Positions 17,155 to 24,137 of a stretch of 64,000 bases of DNA are shown here, piece after piece (position 1 is the stretch's first letter; the number at the start of each line of letters is the position of its first letter). The translations under genes and the position numbers were made by a program. Where the stretch lies: the NCBI GenBank assembly GCA_038318385.1, contig JBBQCD010000008.1, forward strand, positions 37,216-101,215. The letters run 5' to 3'. This stretch comes from Schlegelella_A sp038318385 (GTDB taxonomy: Bacteria; Pseudomonadota; Gammaproteobacteria; Burkholderiales; Burkholderiaceae_C). Below the pieces are notes generated by a model. The model searched no databases and had not been told where the DNA came from. It was given only the letters and a program-made list of their open reading frames with translations.

Positions 17155-18963
17155 TCACAGGTCTTCGGAGCCCAACAACATTTCGCTGATGCCCTTGCCC
17201 GCCTGGACCATCGGCCAGACGTTCTCGGTCGGATCGGTCCGCACGTCCAGGAAGACCGTTCGGTCCTTCAGGCGTATCGCCTCGCGCAGCGCCGGCTCGA
17301 CATCCGCCGGATCCTCGATCTTCAGCCCGACATGGCCGTAGGCTTCGGCGAGCTTGACGAAGTCCGGCAAGGCATCCATGTAGCTGTGCGAGTAGCGACC
17401 GCCATAGTCGATCTGCTGCCATTGCCGCACCATGCCGAGATAGCGGTTGTTCAGGGAGATGATCTTGACCGGCGTGTTGTATTGCAGGCAGGTGGAAAGC
17501 TCCTGGATGCACATCTGGATCGAGCCTTCTCCGGTGATGCAGAAGACATCCGCCTCGGGCTTGGCGAGCTTGATGCCCATCGCATAAGGCAGGCCGACTC
17601 CCATCGTCCCGAGGCCGCCGGAATTGATCCAGCGCCGCGGCTCCTCGAAGCGGTAGTACTGGGCCGCCCACATCTGGTGTTGGCCGACGTCCGACGTGAC
17701 ATACGCGTCGCTGTCCTTGGTGAGCCTCCAGAGTGTCTCGACGACGTGCTGCGGCTTGATGACTTCCTTGCTGCCCGCGTACTTGAGGCAGTCGCGCTGC
17801 CGCCACTGCGCGATCTGCGACCACCAGGCCGCCAGCGCCACGGCGTCCGGGCGCGCCTGCGCCTCGCGGATCTGCACAATCAACTCCTGCAGCACGTCCT
17901 TGACGTCGCCGACGATCGGGATATCGACCTTGACACGCTTGGAGATCGACGACGGATCGATGTCGACATGGATGATCTTGCGCTCGACCGACGCGAAATG
18001 CTGGGGGTTGCCGATCACCCGATCGTCGAACCGCGCGCCGACCGCCAGCAGGACGTCGCAGTTCTGCATCGTCATGTTCGCTTCGTAGGTGCCGTGCATG
18101 CCGAGCATGCCGAGAAACTTCGGCTCGCTCGCCGGGCAGGCACCCAGGCCCATCAAGGTACTCGTGCAGGGGAAGCCCAGCAGGTCAACGAGCTCGCGCA
18201 GTTCCGCCGACGCATTGCCGAGGATCACTCCGCCCCCGGTGTAGATGTAGGGACGGCGCGCGCCGAGCAGCAATTGCACCGCCTTGCGGATCTGCCCGCC
18301 ATGGCCCTTCCTGACCGGGTTGTAGGAGCGCATCTCGACGCTCGCCGGGTAGTGGAACGGCGCCGTCATCAGCGAGACGTCCTTGGGCACGTCGACGACC
18401 ACCGGACCCGGACGCCCGGTCCGCGCGATGTGGAAGGCCTTCTTCATCGTCAGCGCCAGGTCGGCGACGTTCTTGACGAGGAAGTTGTGCTTGACGATCG
18501 GACGCGTGATGCCGACCGTGTCGCATTCCTGGAAGGCGTCCAGACCGATCGCCGGCGTCGGCACCTGTCCGGTGATGATCACCATCGGGATCGAGTCCAT
18601 GTAGGCCGTGGCGATGCCGGTGACGGCATTCGTCACGCCGGGTCCCGACGTCACGAGGGCCACGCCCACCTCCCCGGTGGCGCGCGCATAGCCGTCGGCG
18701 GCATGCACCGCGGCCTGCTCATGGCGCACCAGGACATGCTGGATCTTGTCCTGCTTGTAGAGCGCGTCGTAGATGTAGAGAACGGCACCACCGGGATAGC
18801 CCCAGAGGAAACGCACGCCTTCTGCCTGGAGGCAGCGAACGAGGATTTCAGAGCCGTTGGGTTCGGCCGGCGTCGGCCGTGCCTGTGCTGAAGCGGTGCG
18901 CTTCAGGTCTGCGCTGGGAGATTCCATGTCAAACCTTTGTGAATTTCTCTGACGAAAAACCAT
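17155..18963 (-). CDS. ilvB: Acetolactate synthase large (catalytic) subunit, biosynthetic type
   Basis: ThDP- and FAD-dependent enzyme that condenses two pyruvates, or pyruvate and 2-ketobutyrate, at the entry to branched-chain amino acid synthesis. Visible are FLWGYPGGAVLYIYDALY, the catalytic glutamate in RHEQAAVHAADGYAR, the FAD region and the ThDP/Mg motif CITGEGSIQM with NNRYLGM. The ATG at 18963 has a strong GGGGAGG site 7 bases upstream; ATG 18927 (MESPSADLKR) with AAAGG also works and agrees better with the family's usual N-terminus. TCGACA/GATAAT about 100 bases upstream is a promoter candidate. No leader peptide or terminator is seen here, unlike leuA. Confidence 0.95.
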   Translation of the reverse strand: MVFRQRNSQRFDMESPSADLKRTASAQARPTPAEPNGSEILVRCLQAEGVRFLWGYPGGAVLYIYDALYKQDKIQHVLVRHEQAAVHAADGYARATGEVGVALVTSGPGVTNAVTGIATAYMDSIPMVIITGQVPTPAIGLDAFQECDTVGITRPIVKHNFLVKNVADLALTMKKAFHIARTGRPGPVVVDVPKDVSLMTAPFHYPASVEMRSYNPVRKGHGGQIRKAVQLLLGARRPYIYTGGGVILGNASAELRELVDLLGFPCTSTLMGLGACPASEPKFLGMLGMHGTYEANMTMQNCDVLLAVGARFDDRVIGNPQHFASVERKIIHVDIDPSSISKRVKVDIPIVGDVKDVLQELIVQIREAQARPDAVALAAWWSQIAQWRQRDCLKYAGSKEVIKPQHVVETLWRLTKDSDAYVTSDVGQHQMWAAQYYRFEEPRRWINSGGLGTMGVGLPYAMGIKLAKPEADVFCITGEGSIQMCIQELSTCLQYNTPVKIISLNNRYLGMVRQWQQIDYGGRYSHSYMDALPDFVKLAEAYGHVGLKIEDPADVEPALREAIRLKDRTVFLDVRTDPTENVWPMVQAGKGISEMLLGSEDL

Positions 18964-19176
18964 CGGTGCACCTCCCCTCGACCTTGTGAGCCGGGTTCAG
19001 CGCCTTTCGAGATCTGGAAACCGACGCCGCGGATGGGCGTCAACTTGGCGATCGAACTGTCGTGCAACGCCGGATTATCGCACTGCAGCAATCGGTCTGT
19101 CGACGTGTGCCCGGCTGCGTCGAAGGCCGATGAGATAATCGCGCCGCCCCCACGGGCGCCGCCCGAGCGCTTTCCA

Positions 19177-19743
19177 TTGGCATCCGACAAAGAACTCTCC
19201 GACTTTCTCAAGAGCGTCGAAAAACGCGCCTTCAAGCGTGCCTTCTACGCCGTCCGTGACGAGGACGCCGCGCTCGACATCGTCCAGGACACGATGATCC
19301 GCCTGGCCGAGAAGTATTTCGACCGCCCGGCGGCAGAGCTGCCATTGCTGTTCCAGCGGATCCTGTCGAACGCCACGATGGACTGGTTCCGGCGCCAGAA
19401 GGTCCGCAACGCAGTCGTCAGAAACTTCTCGGAATTCGAGGGCGCCGGTGGCGACGGCGATTTCGACATCCTCGAGACGCTGGAGGTGCTCGGCGGCCCG
19501 CTCGCGTCGGAAAGCGCTTCCGAGTCGGTCTCACGGGCGCAGATCTTGCTGTTGATCGAGGAGGAGATTGGGCAGCTCCCCGGACGTCAACGCGAAGCCT
19601 TCCTGCTGCGTTACTGGGAGGAACTCGACGTCGCCGAAACGGCCGCCTCGATGGGCTGCTCGGAAGGGAGTGTCAAGACGCATTGCTCGCGTGCAGTGCA
19701 CGCGCTGGCGAAGGCTCTCAAGGCGAAGGGAATTGCACCATGA
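19177..19743 (+). CDS. RNA polymerase sigma factor, ECF type
   Basis: Small sigma-70 family factor of 188 residues from the TTG at 19177. Region 2 covers about 10-78 (FKRAFYAVRDEDAALDIVQD, then MDWFRRQKVRNAV) and region 4 about 125-180 (LPGRQREAFLLRYWEELDVAETAASMG, cut here into recognisable parts LPGRQREAFLL and CSEGSVKTHCSRAVHAL). An ATG at 19033 is in frame but would push the start into the ilvB promoter region and add a non-conserved tail. It overlaps the next gene by ATGA. The set sigma factor, DUF3619, DUF3106, RDD is typical of betaproteobacteria; the DUF3619 membrane protein may act as its anti-sigma partner, which is inference. Confidence 0.88.
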   Translation: MASDKELSDFLKSVEKRAFKRAFYAVRDEDAALDIVQDTMIRLAEKYFDRPAAELPLLFQRILSNATMDWFRRQKVRNAVVRNFSEFEGAGGDGDFDILETLEVLGGPLASESASESVSRAQILLLIEEEIGQLPGRQREAFLLRYWEELDVAETAASMGCSEGSVKTHCSRAVHALAKALKAKGIAP

Positions 19744-20177
19744 ACCAGTTGTATCCGTCTTCGCTACACACCGCCCACGAAGCCGCTCAGACTCGCTACG
19801 CCCGAGCCATCGTCGCCCGCCTCAACGAAGACACCGCCCGCCTGCATGGCGACATCGAGGAGAGATTGCGCTTTGCCCGTGAAGGCGCCCTCGCCCGCGT
19901 GCCGCGCAGGGCCGCCACCCCTTCCCGCGTCGGCGTCAGCGCTGGCGGCGCCGCGGTGCTCGGCAGCGGCTTCGGCAACACGTGGCTCAAGGTGGCTTCC
20001 TTCGTGCCCTTGCTTGCTCTGGTCGGCGGGCTGGTCCTGATCCAGAAGGTGCAAACCCAGGCGCAGATCTCCGTCGCTGCCGAGGTCGACGCTGCGCTGC
20101 TGGCGGACGATCTGCCGCCCACTGCCTACCGCGACGCCGGGTTCGTCGAGTTCCTGAAAACTCCCCCGCGCGAGTGA
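19740..20177 (+). CDS. DUF3619 family membrane protein
   Basis: 145-residue protein with one predicted membrane helix, VASFVPLLALVGGLVLIQKV, at about 83-102. The cytoplasmic N-terminal part (HEAAQTRYARAIVARLNEDTA) precedes it and a short acidic C-terminal domain (VDAALLADDLPPTAYRDAGF) follows. The start overlaps the sigma factor stop (ATGA) and its stop overlaps the DUF3106 start (GTGA), so the three genes are coupled. Topology and position resemble an anti-sigma factor, but no zinc-binding anti-sigma motif is present. Confidence 0.8.
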   Translation: MNQLYPSSLHTAHEAAQTRYARAIVARLNEDTARLHGDIEERLRFAREGALARVPRRAATPSRVGVSAGGAAVLGSGFGNTWLKVASFVPLLALVGGLVLIQKVQTQAQISVAAEVDAALLADDLPPTAYRDAGFVEFLKTPPRE

Positions 20178-21070
20178 GCACGAGGCGCCCATCTTCCGGA
20201 TCGACCCCACCGAGCGGCTGGCATCGGGTGTCCGCCAGTGCCCGGGTCATGGCGCTCTGCGGCGCGCTCTTCGTGTTCGCCGCCGGCCACGCCACGGCAC
20301 AGGCGCCCGGCGCCGGCGAGGCCGGCCGTTTCTCGACCGTGCCCGCTGCGAAGCCCGCCCGCCCGGCCGCAGCCGAGGAGGGGGTGCGCTGGACCAAGCT
20401 CAAGCCGGGGCAGCGCGACGCGCTGATGCCGCTGCAGCAGGAATGGTCGGGCATCGATGCCACCCGCAAGCAGAAATGGATTCAACTCGCCGACCGGATG
20501 CCCTCGATGCCGCCGGACGAGCGCGGCCGTGTCCAGGCACGCATGTCCGACTGGGCGCGCCTGTCGCCGACCGAACGCGGGCAGGCCCGTCTGCGCTACG
20601 AGGAAGCCCAGCAGGTGCCTTCGACGGACCGCCGCACGCGCTGGGAGGCCTACCAGGCCTTGTCGCCGGAGCAGAAGCGGGAACTGGCGGCGCGGGCCGC
20701 CGCAACCCGTGCGCAGAATGCCACTGCCGACGGCGCCGCGCGCCGCCTACCGGTCGATGGCGCACGCCCGGAACGCACCGACAGGGCGCGCGAGCTGCCG
20801 CAGGCCAAGTCCAACATCGTGCCGAATCCGGCGTATTCCGCCCCGGCTCGGACGGTGGCGCCGACCGTCATTCAGGCGGCTCCGGGTGCAACCACCTCGC
20901 TGATCACCCGTCGTCCGGCTCCACCGCCTCACCAGCACACCGGGCTGCCGAAGATCGCGGCAACGCCGGAGTTCGTCAACAGGTCCACCTTGCTGCCCCA
21001 GCGCGGCGCGCAGGGCGCCGCCGTGCGCACGGTACCGGCGGCCGACGCGGCGTCGATGCCGCGTCGCTGA
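20174..21070 (+). CDS. DUF3106 family exported protein
   Basis: 298-residue protein starting with GTG in a GTGA overlap with the preceding gene. A signal peptide is visible after a long basic N-region: hydrophobic core MALCGALFVFAAGHA ending at TAQA. The mature part begins with a helical DUF3106 segment, rich in Arg, Gln and Trp (KLKPGQRDALMPLQQEWSGI, SDWARLSPTERGQARLR, ALSPEQKRELAARAAA). The last third is Pro/Ala-rich and probably disordered. Function is unknown; the arrangement of Arg- and Trp-containing helices resembles Spy/CpxP-like periplasmic proteins, a weak comparison only. Confidence 0.82.
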   Translation: MSTRRPSSGSTPPSGWHRVSASARVMALCGALFVFAAGHATAQAPGAGEAGRFSTVPAAKPARPAAAEEGVRWTKLKPGQRDALMPLQQEWSGIDATRKQKWIQLADRMPSMPPDERGRVQARMSDWARLSPTERGQARLRYEEAQQVPSTDRRTRWEAYQALSPEQKRELAARAAATRAQNATADGAARRLPVDGARPERTDRARELPQAKSNIVPNPAYSAPARTVAPTVIQAAPGATTSLITRRPAPPPHQHTGLPKIAATPEFVNRSTLLPQRGAQGAAVRTVPAADAASMPRR

Positions 21071-21103
21071 CAACCGCGGGCGCGCCGCTCTCAGACCTTC
21101 GCC

Positions 21104-21610
21104 TTGACACCGAGCCTGCCGCGCCGGATGGCGTGCTTTGTCTACGAGGCGATGGTCCTGTTCGGACTCGGTCTGATCCCCGGCCTGGTGGGCGCGGTCT
21201 TTCTGGCGCAGACCGCCCAGCATCATCCGCTGCAAAGCCCCGAGGCGCTGCGGGTCTACGCCTTCGTCTTCTACGGCATCTATTTCGTCGGCTTCTGGTC
21301 GATGCGGGGCCAGACGCTGCCGATGCAGACCTGGCAGATCCGCCTGGAGACGATCGACGGCGCGCTTCCTCGCCAGGGACGCGCGCTGGTGCGATACCTT
21401 GCCGCGTGGATCTGGATCGCGCCGCCGGCGCTGCTCGCGACGGCATTGCACTGGACGCCCTGGCAGAGTCTCGGCGCCGTGGGCGCCTGGATCGCGCTCT
21501 ATGCAGCGCTCTCGCTCCTCCATCCGCAGCGCCAGTTCTGGCACGACGCGCTGTGCGGCACGCGGCTGGTCAACTTCGGGCGCGTTCCCCGCCCGCCGCA
21601 AGTCCCCTAG
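21104..21610 (+). CDS. RDD family membrane protein
   Basis: 168-residue integral membrane protein with about four hydrophobic segments (FVYEAMVLFGLGLIPGLVGA, VYAFVFYGIYFVGFW, YLAAWIWIAPPALLATAL, LGAVGAWIALYAALSLL) and the RDD-like end FWHDALCGTRLVNF. Family members are proposed transporters but substrates are mostly unknown. TTG 21104 is given; ATG 21128 is an alternative. It is the fourth gene of the sigma-factor cluster. Its stop codon overlaps the glnB stop by 3-4 bases tail to tail. Confidence 0.85.
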   Translation: MTPSLPRRMACFVYEAMVLFGLGLIPGLVGAVFLAQTAQHHPLQSPEALRVYAFVFYGIYFVGFWSMRGQTLPMQTWQIRLETIDGALPRQGRALVRYLAAWIWIAPPALLATALHWTPWQSLGAVGAWIALYAALSLLHPQRQFWHDALCGTRLVNFGRVPRPPQVP

Positions 21611-21945
21611 ACCGCGTCCTCGTTGGTCTCGCCGGTGCGGATGCGCACCACGCTCTCGATGGCGGTGACGAAGATCTTGCCGTCGCCGATCTTGCCGGTC
21701 TTGGCGGCCTTGACGATCGCCTCGATGCAACGTTCGGCATCGCCATCCTTGACCACGACCTCGACCTTCACCTTCGGCAGGAAGTCGACGACGTACTCGG
21801 CACCACGATAGAGCTCGGTGTGCCCTTTCTGGCGCCCGAAGCCCTTGACCTCGGTGACAGTCAGGCCTGTCACGCCGACTTCGGCCAGCGCTTCGCGCAC
21901 TTCTTCGAGCTTGAACGGTTTGACGATGGCAGTGATCTGTTTCAT
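21607..21945 (-). CDS. glnB: Nitrogen regulatory protein P-II
   Basis: Trimeric signal protein that senses 2-oxoglutarate and ATP/ADP and, when uridylylated, signals nitrogen limitation to GlnD/GlnE/NtrB partners. The 112-residue length is standard. Tyr51 in LYRGAEYVVDF is the uridylylation site on the T-loop, and the second signature TGKIGDGKIFV is intact. MKQITAIVKPF is the family start, so the upstream in-frame extension to 22002 is rejected. It could be GlnK rather than GlnB; no amtB lies next to it, which slightly favours GlnB. The gene is divergent from the N-acyltransferase gene. Confidence 0.95.
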   Translation of the reverse strand: MKQITAIVKPFKLEEVREALAEVGVTGLTVTEVKGFGRQKGHTELYRGAEYVVDFLPKVKVEVVVKDGDAERCIEAIVKAAKTGKIGDGKIFVTAIESVVRIRTGETNEDAV

Positions 21946-21989
21946 GGCCGTTTCCCGAGGATGTCCGCATAGTTTAAGGGGCAGCAGCC

Positions 21990-23225
21990 TTGCACCTAAC
22001 ATTCACCGCACCCCTTCCCGCCCCCCTGACCGACGCCGCATCGATGACCAAACCCAGCGCCGAAGCCGTCGTGCGCGTGATCGACGATCCAGCCGCGATC
22101 GACCTGGTGCAGTGGACCGCACTTCTCGATGACCAGCCATCGGCGAATCCCTTCATGCAGCTGGAGTACCTGCAAGCCCTGCATGCCTCCGGCAGTGCCG
22201 TCGCCGACACCGGCTGGGAGCCGCGCTTCCTGCTGCTGATGCGCGACGACTCGATCGCCGCCGCGTGCCCGCTCTACCTGAAGGCCCATTCGTACGGCGA
22301 ATACGTCTTCGACTGGGCCTGGGCGGACGCCTATGAACGCCACGGGTTGGCGTACTACCCGAAACTGCTCGATGCCGTGCCGTTCACGCCCGTGCCAGGA
22401 CCGCGCCTCCTGGCGCGCAACGACACCGATCGGAGCATCCTGCTGCGGGCCATGCAACAGCTGGCCGAACAAGCAGGCCTGTCTTCGGCCCACCTCTTGT
22501 TTCTCGACGAGGCCGATCAGCGCGCCGCCCGTGACGCTGGCTGGATGATGCGCAGCACCGTTCAGTTCCACTGGAACAACCGGACACCGGTGCCCTACCT
22601 CGACTTCGCCGATTTCCTCGGCAGCCTGCAGCGCGAGAAGCGCAAGAAGATCCAGCAGGAACGGCGCCGCGTCGGCGAGGCCGACGTGTCGTTCGAAGCC
22701 CTCTTCGGAGAGGCCATCCTCCCTGCCGACTGGGACTTCTTCTACCGCTGCTACACCCTGACGTACCGCGCGCACCATTCCACGCCGTACCTGACGCGCG
22801 ACTTCTTCACACAGGCGGCGCGTACGCTGCCGGCAAACTGGCTGCTCTTCATCGCTTCGCGGGGTGGCGCGCGCATTGCCGCCTCGCTGATCGCGATCGA
22901 CCCGCTGCGCCGTACCGCGTTCGGCCGCTACTGGGGTGCCACCGAGCACATCCACTGCCTGCATTTCGAGGCCTGCTACTACCAGCCGCTCGCCTGGTGC
23001 ATCGCCAACGGCTACCTGCGGTTCGAGGGCGGCGCGCAGGGCGAGCACAAGATGGCGCGCGGACTCCTGCCGGTGCAGACGTGGTCGGCGCACTGGCTCG
23101 CGCATCCGCAGTTCGCGCGAGCCGTTGGCGATTTCCTCGCCCGAGAGGGCGTCGGGATCGAAGGCTATCTCGACGAATTGAACGAGCGTCGGCCGTTCAA
23201 GGCTCCGGCTGTGTCCCCCGACTGA
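21990..23225 (+). CDS. Predicted N-acyltransferase, DUF482/FemAB-like GNAT protein
   Basis: 411-residue protein of the peptidogalycan-biosynthesis/DUF482 family, with a GNAT or FemAB-like fold. Recognisable stretches are NPFMQLEYLQALHASGSA near the start, YGEYVFDWAWADAYERHGL and, near the C-terminus, FGRYWGATEHIHCLHFEACY followed by FEGGAQGEHKMARGLLPV. The TTG at 21990 is supported by AAGGGG 9 bases upstream; ATG 22044 would remove 18 residues. No signal peptide is visible, so it is probably cytoplasmic. Substrate is unknown. Confidence 0.85.
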   Translation: MHLTFTAPLPAPLTDAASMTKPSAEAVVRVIDDPAAIDLVQWTALLDDQPSANPFMQLEYLQALHASGSAVADTGWEPRFLLLMRDDSIAAACPLYLKAHSYGEYVFDWAWADAYERHGLAYYPKLLDAVPFTPVPGPRLLARNDTDRSILLRAMQQLAEQAGLSSAHLLFLDEADQRAARDAGWMMRSTVQFHWNNRTPVPYLDFADFLGSLQREKRKKIQQERRRVGEADVSFEALFGEAILPADWDFFYRCYTLTYRAHHSTPYLTRDFFTQAARTLPANWLLFIASRGGARIAASLIAIDPLRRTAFGRYWGATEHIHCLHFEACYYQPLAWCIANGYLRFEGGAQGEHKMARGLLPVQTWSAHWLAHPQFARAVGDFLAREGVGIEGYLDELNERRPFKAPAVSPD

Positions 23226-23243
23226 CGCGGCGGCGCGGTCGCT

Positions 23244-24137
23244 TCAGTGCCGGGACCCGTGCGCGAGCGCGGCCCGGGCAATGCCCTCGCCGTGCTCCTG
23301 CACGAAGTGACCGCCGTCGACAATGCGCATCGGTTCTGGACAACCGGGAATCGCATCACGCAGGGCGAGCATGGCCGCTTCGCCCATCACCGGATCTTTC
23401 ATGCCGACGGCCATGAAGCTGCGACCCCGCCAGTCGCGTTTGAACCAGTCCCGAGCCTCGCGCGAGAGCGCGGCCCCCGGTGCGGCGTCGCCATCCGGCA
23501 CGAGATTCGGGAACGCGCGCAACGCTGCCTTGTAGCGGCTGTCGGGAAACGGCGCGTCGTAGGCAGCCAGTTCGGCGGGACTCAGCGTCGGCTCGCTGCG
23601 GCGAAACAGCGCCCCGACATCCAGGTCGGGCCGGCTGTTCGAAAAGTCACGCCAGGCCCGGAAGCCCGCGGTCACCTGCCCGGTCCCGAAGCCGGTGTTC
23701 ATCAATAACAGGCCCTCGTACCGACTTGGAGCAGCCATCGGCAACGTCAGTCCGAACAGACCGCCCCAGTCCTGCACGACCAACGTGATGCGCTTCAAGT
23801 CCAGTTCCTCGACCAGGCCGAGCAGGCTGTCGCGATGAAACGCGAAGGTATGGTCCGCCTCCCTCACCGGCTTGGCGGAGCGCCCGAAGCCGATCAGGTC
23901 CGGGGCGACGACGCGCGCGCCGGATGCCAGGAAGACCGGCAGCATCTTGCGATACAGATAGCTCCACGACGGGTTGCCATGCAGGCAGAGGAACACCTGC
24001 GCGGCGTCGGTCGGACCGACATCGACATAGGCGAGGTCGAGGTCACCGGTCGCGGGCCCGCGGAAGACGTGCGCAGGCCACGGGAAATCAGGAAGGCCGA
24101 CGAAACGCTCCGGCGGGGTGGTCAAGGCTTCGATCAT
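23244..24137 (-). CDS. Haloalkane dehalogenase-like alpha/beta hydrolase (HLD-I)
   Basis: 297-residue alpha/beta hydrolase closely resembling DhlA-type haloalkane dehalogenases, which release halide from haloalkanes by nucleophilic displacement. The catalytic set is visible: nucleophile Asp123 in VQDWGG, acid Asp248 in MKDPVMGE, base His277 in GGHFVQEHG, and the oxyanion region HGNPSW at 53-58. Both halide-binding tryptophans of subfamily I are present, Trp124 and Trp162. The start ATG overlaps the M16 peptidase stop (ATGA), so the two are co-translated. A second copy with identical residue numbering is at 56206-57144. Natural substrate is unknown; epoxide or ester hydrolysis cannot be excluded. 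Confidence 0.85.
   Translation of the reverse strand: MIEALTTPPERFVGLPDFPWPAHVFRGPATGDLDLAYVDVGPTDAAQVFLCLHGNPSWSYLYRKMLPVFLASGARVVAPDLIGFGRSAKPVREADHTFAFHRDSLLGLVEELDLKRITLVVQDWGGLFGLTLPMAAPSRYEGLLLMNTGFGTGQVTAGFRAWRDFSNSRPDLDVGALFRRSEPTLSPAELAAYDAPFPDSRYKAALRAFPNLVPDGDAAPGAALSREARDWFKRDWRGRSFMAVGMKDPVMGEAAMLALRDAIPGCPEPMRIVDGGHFVQEHGEGIARAALAHGSRH

Noticed and set aside
16462..18891. 809-codon plus-strand frame opposite ilvN and ilvB
   Set aside because: Antisense shadow caused by high GC; ilvN and ilvB on the minus strand are fully conserved.
18928..19110. Possible leader peptide attenuator before ilvB
   Set aside because: No branched-chain-rich short frame and no T-tailed hairpin could be found between the promoter candidate and the start.
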